64,000 nt of DNA, from positions 620,001 to 684,000 of the forward strand of contig JALUTQ010000046.1 in the NCBI GenBank assembly GCA_032718865.1. Direction: 5' to 3'. The notes beneath the pieces are model-generated. The model saw only the letters and a program-made list of their open reading frames with translations. It was not told the DNA's origin and made no database searches. Shown here one piece after another: positions 42,805-53,353 of this stretch. The position numbers and the translations under genes are program-made. The DNA is from Tilletia caries (lineage: Eukaryota; Basidiomycota; Exobasidiomycetes; Tilletiales; Tilletiaceae). Each line of letters begins with the position of its first letter. The stretch's first letter is position 1.

Positions 42805-44899
42805 ACCGGAGGTGGACGCAAAGCAGGTGAGCTCTCTCCAGAGCCGCAACGCGCTCGAGCACGGTGTTGGGCTGCGCGGACGCCATGCGACCAGCTTTGT
42901 AGGCCCCGATGACCGCTGTGCTGTCCGAATAGATGAGGATGGCTTTGTTAGTGTGCCCGAGCAAGATCGCGGTCCGGACGGCCAGCTCGAGAGCGAGCGC
43001 CTCGACAACTTTGATGTCGATGCGGCCCACGTGCTCAGGGAGCAAAGGGTAGCTGCGCTCCACACCAGCAATGTGTAGGCCCGCCCCATAAGACGTCGAG
43101 CCGTCACAAAAGCAGAAGATGTCGACGGGAGGAGCTGGATCGAAGCAATGCCAGTAGTTGTCGAGGTGGAGCCGCTGCTCCCACCAGTCCAGATCTGCCC
43201 GGAGCCGCGGCCCGTCGTGGCGAAGCTGGTAGCGCCGGCCTGGCTCGCGGGCGGCGGAGGCGACGAAGTCGATGAGCGCCTGTACGTGCCACTTCCCGTC
43301 TTCGTGGACGGCTCGAGCGTGCTGGAGTTTGCCGAGGAGGGACTGAGCTTCGGCCAGCTGGTGGCGCTGTCCGTCGGACTTCCAGGCTTCGATACTGCGC
43401 AGGTACTTGAGGCGCTTCTTGTCGGGAAGGGCGACTTCCCGGGTCGGGATGTTGAAGCGCAGCCCGGTGAACTCGAAGACGCCGGACCAGGGCGCGTCTT
43501 TCCGAGGTTCCGAGGGCCACCCGAGCTCAGCGGAGACGGCGTCGATGTCGCCAACGCCGCAGTTGTACCCGTCTTCGGCGCCGGGCTGCACCGTGAGCTC
43601 GGCGACGTAGTCCTCGTCGTGCTGCTCGCCGTCGGCGTCCACCCAGCTGAGCCGGCCACGCTGTGACGTTGGGGCAGTGGCGAGTGCGTGGGTGGGCACA
43701 CGCAGAAACACATTGTCGTCCACCCAGTGGGAGGTGACGGCGATGCCGCGGCGGCGGATAATGTCGGCGAACGCGTCGGCGAAAAGGCCGAAGGCGCCGC
43801 ATGCTGGGCCGAGGCCAAAGGCCAGAAAGAGGTCAATGTAGAAACGACCCTGCCACTCCACGACCGTGCTCGGCCACTGGGAGGCAGCGGTGGGGATTTG
43901 CCGGAAGGCAGACACCACGTCACGGACGTAGGCCTGAGCGGACCTCGGCAGCGCGCACAGGATGCGGCAGGTGTTCTGGAAGGTTCCCCAGGTCGTGGGC
44001 CACTTGCTGGGGTCGAGACGAGCGTTGGGGGAAGTGTGAAGGGATGTTGAGGTGCTGTGGGGGTGTGAGCGGGGGCTGCTGAAGTCTTGAATGAGACGAA
44101 AGCTGCCGTTGGACTTGGGCCGAAGCCCGAGGGGACATGTCTGGAACGGGCCGACGAGCGCTTCCACCTCGTCCGGCGAGGTGAAGGGCCCGGCGTACCG
44201 GCCAGCGCGGAGCTCTGTGTTGATGATGTCCTGGACCCGACCAGGATGGTCGGTGGCGGACTTGTAATGCGATGCGATGTAAGTGGTGACTGGGGGGGGG
44301 GAGATGCCGGGAAAGAGACCGGTGTGGAGAGATGGAACGACGGTTGGGTATCGCGGAAGGAGGTGGGCCTGAAGAAGGAGTCGGTGCCATCCTTGGGCGT
44401 GAAGCCGTATGGCTCTACTGGGATTGGGGAGGGCGGGAGAGCCGGCAGGTCTGGGCAGTGCAGGTGGCACCGCACAAGCTGCAGACATGCTCTCCAGGGC
44501 AGTTCGACCAGGTGCATCCAGTGGCGTTGTATCCAACGCAGACTCGGCGGCCACCGGAACGCTCGACGAGCTGGCCAGATGAGTTTCGGATGACGTGCGT
44601 GGGTTTGCCGGGGTAGTATGCAAGTCGGTCGGCCGCGCAATCCTCCGGCTTGTGTCGCTCTCGGGTTCCGCAGCGGGCGCACACTCGCCGGGCGCCGTTG
44701 GCGCCTTTGGAAGCAGAGCTGGAGTCGCGAAAGGGCTTCGCCGACGACGTGCCGGGGGTGTTGGAGCGCCGGGACGGTTCCGAGCGGAGACTGCTGGACC
44801 GAAACCCACCCGACTGCGCGCTTCCGCTCTGGATGGGCTGAGCCTGACCGCCCTCGACGGCATCCAATCTCGCATCCTTGAGCGTCTCCTTGATCGCAT
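42680..44899 (-). CDS. DIRS reverse transcriptase - RNase H
   Basis: A 739-codon intact frame starting at the ATG 44899. The first ~200 residues are a Pro/Ser-rich extension that overlaps Gag by 485 nt. The RT core includes GPFTSPDEVEALVGPFQTCPLGLRPKSN..FRLIQDFS (motif 2), RDVVSAFRQIP (catalytic Asp) and SHWVDDNVF, the YxDD box as WVDD, which DIRS enzymes often show. RNase H follows: FCFCDGSTSYGAGL, EALALELAV and IYSDSTAVI hold the acidic residues, and NTKANPADVPSRG closes it. The overlap and different frame imply internal initiation or frameshifting for expression. Confidence 0.9.
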   Translation of the reverse strand: MRSRRRSRMRDWMPSRAVRLSPSRAEARSRVGFGPAVSARNRPGAPTPPARRRRSPFATPALLPKAPTAPGECAPAAEPESDTSRRIARPTDLHTTPANPRTSSETHLASSSSVPVAAESALDTTPLDAPGRTALESMSAACAVPPALPRPAGSPALPNPSRAIRLHAQGWHRLLLQAHLLPRYPTVVPSLHTGLFPGISPPPVTTYIASHYKSATDHPGRVQDIINTELRAGRYAGPFTSPDEVEALVGPFQTCPLGLRPKSNGSFRLIQDFSSPRSHPHSTSTSLHTSPNARLDPSKWPTTWGTFQNTCRILCALPRSAQAYVRDVVSAFRQIPTAASQWPSTVVEWQGRFYIDLFLAFGLGPACGAFGLFADAFADIIRRRGIAVTSHWVDDNVFLRVPTHALATAPTSQRGRLSWVDADGEQHDEDYVAELTVQPGAEDGYNCGVGDIDAVSAELGWPSEPRKDAPWSGVFEFTGLRFNIPTREVALPDKKRLKYLRSIEAWKSDGQRHQLAEAQSLLGKLQHARAVHEDGKWHVQALIDFVASAAREPGRRYQLRHDGPRLRADLDWWEQRLHLDNYWHCFDPAPPVDIFCFCDGSTSYGAGLHIAGVERSYPLLPEHVGRIDIKVVEALALELAVRTAILLGHTNKAILIYSDSTAVIGAYKAGRMASAQPNTVLERVAALERAHLLCVHLRYVNTKANPADVPSRGASNGDPGRLPVPDLPASVRNWFGPSW

Positions 44900-46079
44900 G
44901 GAAGGTCGTGGTCGGGAACTGGCCCGGATCGAAGCGCTTCAACGCCTTGCGCCGCTTGCGGCGCTCCTTGTCCGACATCTTCTTTTTCTTGAGTTGCTCG
45001 AGCTCGGCCTTCTGCCGACGTGAGCGGGTGGCAAACGTGTGCCGCTGGTGCTGATGGAGGAGCTGAAGAGCCCGCTGCACGTATGGGACGTAGCTCTCGG
45101 GGTGGTGCTCGATCTTCTTGTTGAAATGCTTCCAACGTCCCACGATCTTGCGGTCGACGCCTTCGTCGGCCAGCGCCCTTGTCCACGCCTTGCAGGCGTA
45201 GTGAAACTCGTCCTTTGGCAGGTCCTCGTCTGCGCGGAACTCCTTGGGCTTCTCCAGCTTGCTGGTTGCCGTGACCGACACCTTGACCATGTCGACCTTG
45301 AACTTGTGCTCCTCGTGCTTCAGACGGCCGGCCGTCGGAGTGTACCACCAGAGGTCCACGTATTCCCCGTCGTGAACCAGCTTCGAAATGCGGTCCGGCA
45401 CCTGCAGCGGATTCCATGGCGCCTGATTGACCTTGCCTTCCTCCCAGTCGCTCGCGTCCGAGGCCGAGTCGGTCGTGTCGGAGGAAAAAGAGCCCGAGTC
45501 CGAGCCCGAGGCTGAGGAGGACGATGAGGAAGACAGCGAGACGCTGACGTCGGATGGATCGTCTTCCGAGGAAGGAGACTTTGCTCGACGCTTCCCAGCC
45601 TTCTTGGACGTGCGTTTCTTGGCCGAAGCGGAACGGCGCCGCTTTGTGTGCTTCCTGGACTTCTTCGCCGAGGAGGAATGGCGAGGACTGTGGCCGGGGC
45701 TGCGCTGACGCTTCGATCGGGGTGTGACTGGTGGCGCCCGCACGGGCGAGGAGGGCGGTTCCGAGTCCGATTCGTTCAAGGCGCAACCCAGCTCCTCCTC
45801 GAGATCCCCCCGCTTGCGCACATTCTTGACCGCTATCTGGAGTGACTCGAAAGGTAGGGCCTTCGAGTCCGCCTCGAGGATATTGAAGGCGAGCTCCGTC
45901 GCCGCTTTGCGTTCCTGCTTCGAGAGGTCGCTGGCGTCGAGATCTTGAAGCCATTTGGTCCGGTGAGTGTGGAGTTCTCGGAGGGCAGCGAGTCGTTTCT
46001 CCGCAGCAGTAGGGGCAGGAACGGGAGCTTGCGCAGGGGCGAGAGCGGGCGCGGCAGGAGAGTCCCGAATTTTACCCAT
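44415..46079 (-). CDS. DIRS Gag-like protein (5' end replaced)
   Basis: An open frame of 554 codons. Ser/Lys-rich low-complexity parts surround a Gag-like helical region (WNPLQVPDRISKLVHDGEYVDLWWY...). Two Cys/His clusters close it: CARCGTRERHKPEDC and CSLCGATCTAQTC. The first five codons (MGKIR) are not Gag but come from the end of an inserted TTTTACCC-rich element, which happens to supply an ATG. The original N-terminus lies beyond that insertion at 46803-47080 in the same strand (...QALAAAPAP) and joins to SPAAPALAPAQ. Whether the shortened Gag is made and works is unknown. Confidence 0.75.
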   Translation of the reverse strand: MGKIRDSPAAPALAPAQAPVPAPTAAEKRLAALRELHTHRTKWLQDLDASDLSKQERKAATELAFNILEADSKALPFESLQIAVKNVRKRGDLEEELGCALNESDSEPPSSPVRAPPVTPRSKRQRSPGHSPRHSSSAKKSRKHTKRRRSASAKKRTSKKAGKRRAKSPSSEDDPSDVSVSLSSSSSSSASGSDSGSFSSDTTDSASDASDWEEGKVNQAPWNPLQVPDRISKLVHDGEYVDLWWYTPTAGRLKHEEHKFKVDMVKVSVTATSKLEKPKEFRADEDLPKDEFHYACKAWTRALADEGVDRKIVGRWKHFNKKIEHHPESYVPYVQRALQLLHQHQRHTFATRSRRQKAELEQLKKKKMSDKERRKRRKALKRFDPGQFPTTTFHAIKETLKDARLDAVEGGQAQPIQSGSAQSGGFRSSSLRSEPSRRSNTPGTSSAKPFRDSSSASKGANGARRVCARCGTRERHKPEDCAADRLAYYPGKPTHVIRNSSGQLVERSGGRRVCVGYNATGCTWSNCPGEHVCSLCGATCTAQTCRLSRPPQSQ

Positions 46080-46802
46080 GCCACTTTACCCACGCGGGGG
46101 TAAAAAGTGGGTAAAACTGAATAGGCGGCCTCTAAGCTTCCATTTTTACCCACCGTTACCCATGCAGACCCCCAAATTTTACCCTGGAACTTTTTACCCC
46201 ACGTGGGTAAAAATGGTGCCGGAAGGGGTAAAATTGTTCATCTCACTTGCAAATCCTCACTTTTACCCACTGAGGAGCGGGTTTTACCCACAAGCGCTTT
46301 ACCCCTTGAGACGGAGAGACCCCGAGTCTCGACCACGTGCTTGGGGGTCTTCCCTATATGAGACCCCTCTGACGACTTCCGCTTCTCCGAGCCAGCACTC
46401 GCAGGGCCGCGGTATATTTCCGGTATCCACGACGATGAGCTCGAGCACTCCCATCTCGACGAGGAGCCGCAGGGTGAACGATTTCTAGGCCGAGACGAGA
46501 AGGGAGGCAATCGTGGGGGGGCCATAACTTCGAATTTTAAAAGTAGTCACTGGGTAAAACTTGAATGGGTAAAATTCGAGGGCATGGGAGTGAGGAAATA
46601 TTTTTACCCCAAGACTTACCCACAAGGGGTAAAGACTTGTGGGTAAAAGTCAGAGTCCACATCTCAACTCAGCACTTTTACCCATTTCCTGAGCCATTTT
46701 ACCCCGCACCCTGCGTGGGTAAGGATGGGTAAAAGTGGAGGTTAAAAAGGCGCATGGGCAATTTTACCCCCGAGTGGGTAAAACCTGGGGGTAAAATTCA
46801 TG
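46074..46802. mobile_element. Small TTTTACCC-rich insertion in Gag
   Basis: About 730 bp with ends CCCGAATTTTACCC / GGGGTAAAATTCATGGG. More than 20 copies of TTTTACCC or GGGTAAAA in both orientations crowd the two outer arms (46080-46310, 46550-46795); the central ~240 bp lack the motif. No ORF. This is the structure of a non-autonomous DNA element with subterminal transposase sites. No target duplication could be identified, and the autonomous partner is not in the window. Confidence 0.7.
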
Positions 46803-47080
46803 GGTGCCGGCGCGGCAGCAAGAGCTTGCGCAGAGGCTGGGTCGGCTTGTGGGTTTGGGTTGGGGTTTGGGTTTGCGTGCTCGAGACCGGAGTTGCTGCT
46901 CTGGACGATGTTGTTGGGGTTGTCGGACTGCTGACCGGTCGCTGCGTCGCCTCCGGCGGCAGACATGAGAGCGGGGAGGAGCTGTGCTATTGAAGAGCTG
47001 TTGTTGATAATAGAAGAGAAGCTGGCGTCAGTGACGCGATTGGCGCTGTGGCCTGCTATGTGCTGTGGGGGCTGGCTCAC
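46803..47080 (-). pseudogene. Separated N-terminal part of DIRS Gag
   Basis: A frame reading SQPPQHIAGHSANRV...NPNPNPNPQADPASAQALAAAPAP and then broken by the TTTTACCC-rich insertion. Composition (Ala/Pro/Asn-rich) and continuation after the insertion agree with one former Gag. No ATG is seen in frame at the upstream end; the CCAG|GTGAGC context near 47080 leaves open a 5' exon. Confidence 0.6.
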
Positions 47081-48555
47081 CTGGAGCGCTAGAGGCGAAC
47101 CTCGCTGTCTGCTGAGATGTGATCTCGCTGTGTGCTAAAAGAAAGAGCTATGCCGCGAAGGCAGCGTGTGCGCGTGTGGTTGGAGAGGGGAGTCGAGGCG
47201 ACGAGGAGCTGCTGATGGTGGTAGAGAAGATGAAGCGTCAGCAGCTGCCACGTATGCTCTCGACCGCAGACGGCGGTGCGCTGGAGATGAGATGAGGTGT
47301 TCGGACAACACGCGACACGCGCGCGACCCGACGCGTCCTGCGCACTCTCGGCGGAGGCGAGGCTCGGTCGACCCGACACGGCTGAACACACGCGGCAAAG
47401 CGGGACCCCCCACGTGGAAATGCCCCATTGCCCAAGTCGGAATAATCGTGAGATCCACTCCTCTGCCTTCCTTCATAATGCCTGCAAACCGCTCGATGCT
47501 CATACCACTTGGAGCAAAGACTCAAAAAGTATCGAAGCATATGTATTCAGTGACTAACTTGCGCAAAATTCAAGACTTTGGAGGCCCTCAGTGACCCAGG
47601 AGGGGAGATGCTGTGCAGAAAGAGCCTTCCTCCTCATCAGGACCATGTCACTGCCTTTGCTACCATGAGCATCAGTATACTAAGTTATATGCAATAAAAT
47701 CTCTTCAGAGGATACCTATAGCTATCTTCTCATGACTATCAGAGATTTCAAAGCACTGGAGATCGTTTGGGAGCGTGGGAAGACTGCAGATGATTCAATT
47801 TCTGACCTGGGTGCGTACCTTACCAGAGTGTTCCCCTAACTTTTTCGCCTTGTTGAATAACAGGTCGCTGGGGGCTGGGAGTGGGATTTAAATACAGACT
47901 TAGTCAACAAAGTTAAGTAGCAGCAACTTACGCCTTGGAACCATAGTGACCTGGCTGTCGGCTGAAAGGTCACCAAATCTCAGCCCAGCACGGCTACGCA
48001 GAAGCTCAAGGTAGCTTCGCTACCCTTCGTCTGCTTCGCCATGCGGCTGCGACTTGCGATCGTAGCTACGAGCATCTATATCATTGTCCATGTAACATTT
48101 TGAATGTTGATCAAACTTGCGTGAAAAAAAAGGGATTGAGGAACTTCACACACGTAATCATCCCGCACGGCTGTATCTACCAAGGAAGCAGAAAGCAAAG
48201 AATGATATGTCATATGATGGCTTCGCGCAGAGAGAGACAATTGACAAACAAGACGGAGAATAGCTGCGAGCGCAATGAAGATAAGATTAAAAGACTGAGG
48301 AGAAAAAAGCGTGAGGCTAATGCAGAAGGAGAGGTTAGGGGATAGAAAACATAAGCGGCCGGGGAAGCAGACGGAAGGGACGTAGAAGACGGGTGAAGGC
48401 TGAGACCGGAGACAAATGGGCAAAGGAATGCCAACAGAGCTTGATGCGAAGGTAAGGGAATATAGAAGAGGCAAGAGCACAGCAGAAAGAAAGTCAGATC
48501 AGGTCAGGTCAGGTCAGGTCAGCCGTCAGGTCAGGTCAGGTCCAGTGTTGAACAT
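47081..48555. other. Decayed region upstream of the DIRS ORFs
   Basis: First ~420 bp are GC-rich and may be the DIRS 5' region; from about 47500 the DNA turns AT-richer. At 48500-48541 there is an AGGTC pentanucleotide microsatellite. No frame of coding character. Confidence 0.45.
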
Positions 48556-48559
48556 ACTA

Positions 48560-49020
48560 TTGGAGTATGGAACCCTGGGCGACTTGAGAGAGGAGAAGCA
48601 CAATGGTGACGCCGAAGGTGGCCACCGACGACGGACACATTGACCTCGGCGGGCTTGACGTTGGCAATGTCGAAGTGGAAGGTGGAGGCGCGTGTGATGT
48701 CAAAGGTGGTGACCCGTGACACAGAACAGACTGTACGAAGATATGCAGTGATGAGCACCATTTTAACTCATGAAGCGTCAGAGCCGTTAGAAGAAGGAGA
48801 GGGGGGGTCGCGGGGGAAAACCCACCGCTTGGGGTCGTAAAGACTTGAAGACCTCGGCGACGATGGGCACGGTAGAGTTGACGGGGTTGGAGATGACGAG
48901 GTGGTGTGCTTTGGGAGCAACCTTGGCAGCGGCTTTGTCGAGGGAGAGAGCTGTCCGATGGGGCATGGTGAGTGAGGAAAGTCAGTCTACTCATCTTGAC
49001 GACGTCGACCGGATTCATAA
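48560..49020 (-). pseudogene. Malate dehydrogenase relic
   Basis: Two minus-strand patches recall mitochondrial/peroxisomal malate dehydrogenase. At about 48970-48850 a frame reads APKAHHLVISNPVNSTVPIV, the MDH block around the NAD-linked INPVNS motif. At about 48725-48560 VTTFDITRASTF and SVVGGH appear, followed in another frame by FGVTIVLLLSQVAQG, equivalent to VVGGHSGVTIVPLLSQ. The segment between them and the N- and C-terminal parts of the enzyme are missing or scrambled and frames shift, so this is a broken copy. It lies in an AT-richer decayed segment within the repeat domain. Confidence 0.75.
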
Positions 49021-51438
49021 GAGCAGAGAGCTGAAAAAAAACGAATGGGTGAGTAAGGACCTAACCCGGAGCACCTGATGCAGATGCGCGTATAAACACG
49101 AGGCTCACCTTGGATGACAATTCGGGAGTGCTGACTGCTGGGCCGGACTCAGAATGGGAACAAAGCAGAGACTGGTATGGGTAAGTGGTATCAGCCATCA
49201 GGTTAAGCAAGAAAAAGAAGCAAAAACAGCGGTGAGCATCATTAACTTGAACCTTGGTGAGCAGAGAGCGGTTAAAAAAAAGAAATCGAGGGGGGGATTG
49301 TTCAATTCGCATGATGCTTGTCGGGCTTCGATGGAAGCGTGAAGAAAGGCTGGCGGTGTTGGTTGTCGTCTGTCGAGTGTCGAAATGAACTGATTACGTA
49401 TGCAAGATTTCTGCACTCTGTGCTTATGTAAGGAAAAACCAAACTTTGGCTCAAGGACAGATCAGTCAATTCTGATGCTACAACCACGAAACCTGTGCCA
49501 GAAGTTGCAGGACTAGATTTGGTCAAGGGTCTACTGATTCAGAATGGTGTGTTGTGTTGGTAGTTGCGAAGAAAAGTCCCAAACTACGAGCCTGAATGGC
49601 AAAAAGCTTACGGCCGTAAGGCGGGAGCCGCCCTATAACCCCTTAACTAAAGTTAGGGGAATTGCCATTGCAATTTTACGTACCTACTTCCTTCCTTTGA
49701 CCGCAATGACCACCTGTATGGTTTGAAATTTACGATGAAGCACCTGGAAATGTCACTACTGGTATTACTCTGCACTATGGGAGTACTTTGAATGGGAGAA
49801 AATGGATCATTGGTTTATGATAGCTCGAGATATCGATAGAATCATGTCAATTGCAGCATTACTTTGATGCCCATGTTCCATAGAATCCCTGTTCCAACAC
49901 GGTAAAGGCTCTCAATGCTTGCTTCTTGTATTCTTGATAAATCAGTAGATAGAAAGTGAGTCTAGCAGACGCGTCGACTTCGGGAATTCCTCTGAGTGGA
50001 AGCAATACTGGGATCATTCTTTCTCATCTTTTAACATGTTCGCAATTGAAATGCAAGACTAGCCTTTTTCTATCATCAGAAAGCTGTGTATGATGGCTCT
50101 ATAGGTAGCTGTAAGTACCAGCAATAAGACAGCTGCCTTTTTTCTCTTCTTGAATCCGTGTTTGTGAAGGATGATGGTCAGGAATCGATGTGGAATCGAT
50201 GGGGATTCAATGGGGATTCGATCAAACCACTCTTTTTCCTGTCGTGTACAGTCAATACTTCTCAGAATGCTCTCAAATCTGGAGGGCAAGGTCCTCTAAT
50301 CCATCCAAACATGTAGGTACTATTTTTGTTGTGTGTTATTTTATGTATGGATGTGTGGTCGTTTGTGGTAACCCATGATTTCCACACAAGTTCGCGGTGT
50401 GTACCTCTAGACACTTTTTGGTGTACAAGGTGCACCTCCGTTTTTCAACACCCAAATCTCTAAAACAATGATAGATTCATTCGAAAGGTATAGTCAAGGA
50501 GAGCTCATAGAGCCTTTCCGATTGAGATTCGGATCAGTCTATGAGGATTGGCAGGGAAAAACGACATGTATTGACTATGATAAGGTACAAACAGAAATGG
50601 CATATCTCGAGACGCGCAAAATGGTCCCAGGAGCGCAATCAAGACCTTGAAAGAATCGTGTAGAGCTGTAGAGTCAGGAAATACTTCCAGAAAAACTATG
50701 TTGAGGTCAGGTACCATAACAATGAGAGAAAGTGTGTGCTTACTGAAAACTCGAGAATCAGAGGACATCTACCTTCATAATCACTCAGGAAGTATCTGTA
50801 AGACAGCCAAAAAAAACGGGGGGGATCGGTGCATCAGTATACTTAGATACTCCCATAGAGGTTTAAGAGCTGTACGTACCTTATTCTCGATATGCGTCCC
50901 GAAAAGCAGACAGGTATTGAGACCCGAGTCGGGCTGTCAGAGCTCAGAGGGCAGCAGAGGGGTCTACGAAATCAGGAAGAGAGAGAAAAGAGCTGTATTT
51001 CAAAGAGGTCTATACTATTGACATATGAGAGAAGTAAGAAGTCTTGAAAAGGAAGGATGTGTGAGTAATCGGTATGGATGGGATTGAGAATGTGAGCAAA
51101 ATGATGTTTCTTAACAGTCGCCAGGGCACAGAGAGGCAAGAAATGCTTGAAATCACTGGAAAGTTAGACCAATGTCTTTTCATATGTTAGTACTACAAGT
51201 AAGAGTCGGTCAGCATTGAAAAAGGTGTCGAGCAATGGTACACAGCAGGTTAGAAGTACCACAGGATGGAGGCAAAGTCAGCATTGGTCATCTTCAGGCG
51301 TCAGCTACCAGTCGGAATCAGCTCTAAGCACGCTGAAAATAAGGAATAGCTACCTCAGTCACTACCTGAATAATTCAGCTACACTCTGGCTGCAAAAAGC
51401 TGTAGTTCTTGAGGTCGCCATTGGGGAAAGGGATGGAA
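49021..51438. other. AT-richer decayed segment
   Basis: About 2.4 kb with lower GC than the rest and only short frames. Two compact palindromes occur at 49638-49668: CCCCTTAAC...GTTAGGGG and ATTGCCATTGCAAT. Such hairpins remind of fungal mitochondrial spacers, but no mitochondrial gene was recognised. Otherwise nothing identified. Confidence 0.4.
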
Positions 51439-51445
51439 GATGAAG

Positions 51446-53273
51446 CTCAGTAAAAACGTATCCGCTGTGTACCCGCGGCTGAGGCAGCGAACCCGCTGCA
51501 GACCCGCTGACCCCCGAAATGAAAGTTTTGACGTCTCAACCCGCCCGCTACGTTTCCGCTGCGAACCCGCTCTGAAAGAAAGACGTCAAGTTTACCTCCC
51601 TGAGCAACACTTTCTTGGAACATCACGATCCCACCACCCGCGGCAAACCCGCTGCGCACGCGTAGCCACCAGCTTTGCGCTACTTGTGCGGTTCGGCTTC
51701 CCTCGCATCCACCAAGTCCTCGCCGTCGCAGGCGTCAGCTGGGAGTTCGCCCGACGTCCCGACCACCACACCACGCTCGTCCATTCTCGGCAGACAGCAA
51801 CTGGGACCGCTCTCTCGGCTCCTCCCCTCTTCTCTCCTCCTGGCTCCCCCAAGGAGACCATCAAGACACACACGCGCGCGCTCCTCGTCGAAAGCGTGAG
51901 TGTCATGCGCATCATTCTGATGATACTGCGCGTGTCGGCTGATCTCATCTTCGTTATTTGCAGGGCAACATCAACCTCCTCCGCGAGCTCGCATTCCTAC
52001 GCATGTAGGAGCGCAATTACACAGCGCTCGTTGACCTCCGCACCAAGTCCAAAGCGGAGCAGGAGGAGGCAAAGGCGAACGAGATGGTACGTCTCTATAT
52101 TTCCCCCATGCGTGCTTCTTCGGGGCCTTTGGTCTGACGCTTGCTTCCCCTCTCTTTGTAGATTCGGCGGAAGGCCGGGAGGGACATCAAGCAAGCGCGC
52201 GAAGACCTCAAGAGGAAGGGTGAGCCTTAATCATAGGTACATAGGCGCATACATGCGCAGAATACTCCCCCAAAGCTGACCTCTTCTCGCTTTGAATCTT
52301 AACCCTCGACCTCGGAGGCTGCCGCAAGCAGATGGGACACATTGTGAGTCGACTCCGCTCGCGATCATATCTTGCGCAGTCCTGATACGCGGCTAATCAT
52401 TTCCGATCGTCGATCCTTGCAGTCTGTGAGTGGTCGGGCTGCCTCTTTGCCCGAGCCAACGTTTCAAGAATCAAGAGCATCGGTATATACGTTCCATTGC
52501 TCCCGTTCTCTGTCCTTACTTACTGACCCGCCTTCATCTGTTCGCTCCCCTCATCTCCAGATGCTCGCTCTTCGCTCTTGCCTCTCTAATCTCTGAGCAG
52601 CGTTTCGAGATCCCTCGCTGACAACTTATACATACTGTTACTGACCTTCTGAGAAACTGAGTACTGACTGTTGTACTGACTACTGCCTGCTGACGTTTAC
52701 ACCCTCATCTATCAGCGTTCCTCTGGTTGTTGACGCCCTCATCCCTCTTGCAGCGCAGTAAACGCGGCCAGCAACGTCCATTCTTTCTTCAGTCTTCTAT
52801 CTTCTCCTGGTGAGTCTCTCATCCTCTCGATCTCTCTTTGCAAGAACTTTTCACACAGCTCCCACTTCCTTAACTCCTTGGTCCTTACAGTGTCTACTTG
52901 TCGTGAGTCGTCGCGGCTACATGCGTGCACCTCATCTGATTCTCTCTTCGTTACAGCTGTCAGCTCAGGCGACGAAGCGATGTGGGTGGGGGTATGCAGC
53001 AGGGTAGGGAGGAGGTCTGGGGGAGAGGTGAACGTGTATTAGCAGCGGGTTAGGCGCGGGTGAATAGAACATCTTTATCTGTCGATTTACCGCGTGTTAG
53101 CCGTGAGAGAGCAGCGGGTCAGCAGCGGGCGACCCGCTGTACATCGCGGATTCTGTGTCCAAGCGGAATCACAGCGGGTGACCCGCTGCTGACCCGCTGG
53201 GGATGCGAGTCTCATCCGCTCCAAAGTCACCGCGGATTAGCAGCGGGTACACGGCGGGTTCGTTTTTACTGAG
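51446..53273. mobile_element. hAT-like non-autonomous element with ACCCGCTG subterminal repeats
   Basis: A 1.83-kb element with inverted ends CTCAGTAAAAACG, flanked by the direct repeat GATGAAG (51439-51445 and 53274-53280). Both arms hold many copies of ACCCGCTG/CAGCGGGT (51460-51655 and 53045-53255). The inside has no transposase. It does have gene-like pieces with introns (about 51840-52220, e.g. NINLLRELAFLRM followed by a stop, then KAEQEEAKANEM), perhaps a captured and decayed exon set. Confidence 0.8.
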
Positions 53274-53353
53274 GATGAAGGGGAATGGCACCCCTTTCAG
53301 AGTGTTGTTTTGATCATTGTCGGTGCGACTTGGGCAGTCGGCGATCTGACGCC

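Larger units (their letters stand above)
41173..47080 (-). mobile_element. DIRS-type (tyrosine recombinase) retrotransposon
   Basis: On the minus strand, in order: Gag-like ORF with zinc knuckles, RT-RNase H, and tyrosine recombinase, the last two in overlapping frames. This set and order, with a recombinase in place of a DDE integrase, defines the DIRS order (Ngaro- or DIRS-like). No MT (methylase) domain is seen. RT and recombinase frames are open over their whole length, so the copy is young. A 0.7-kb foreign segment lies in the Gag frame (46074-46802). The true ends are not proven; the inverted repeats 40925-41052 and 53354-53474 could be its termini, pushed apart by later insertions. Confidence 0.85.

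Noticed and set aside
41173..45954. A single 1593-codon frame across the DIRS region
   Set aside because: Only its C-terminal ~540 codons are real (tyrosine recombinase). The rest is a GC-rich shadow of Gag and RT, which have clear motifs in other frames.
49610..49730. Candidate nuclear copy of mitochondrial DNA
   Set aside because: Hairpins resemble mitochondrial spacers, but no mitochondrial gene, tRNA or rRNA piece could be read nearby; kept only as a low-interest idea.
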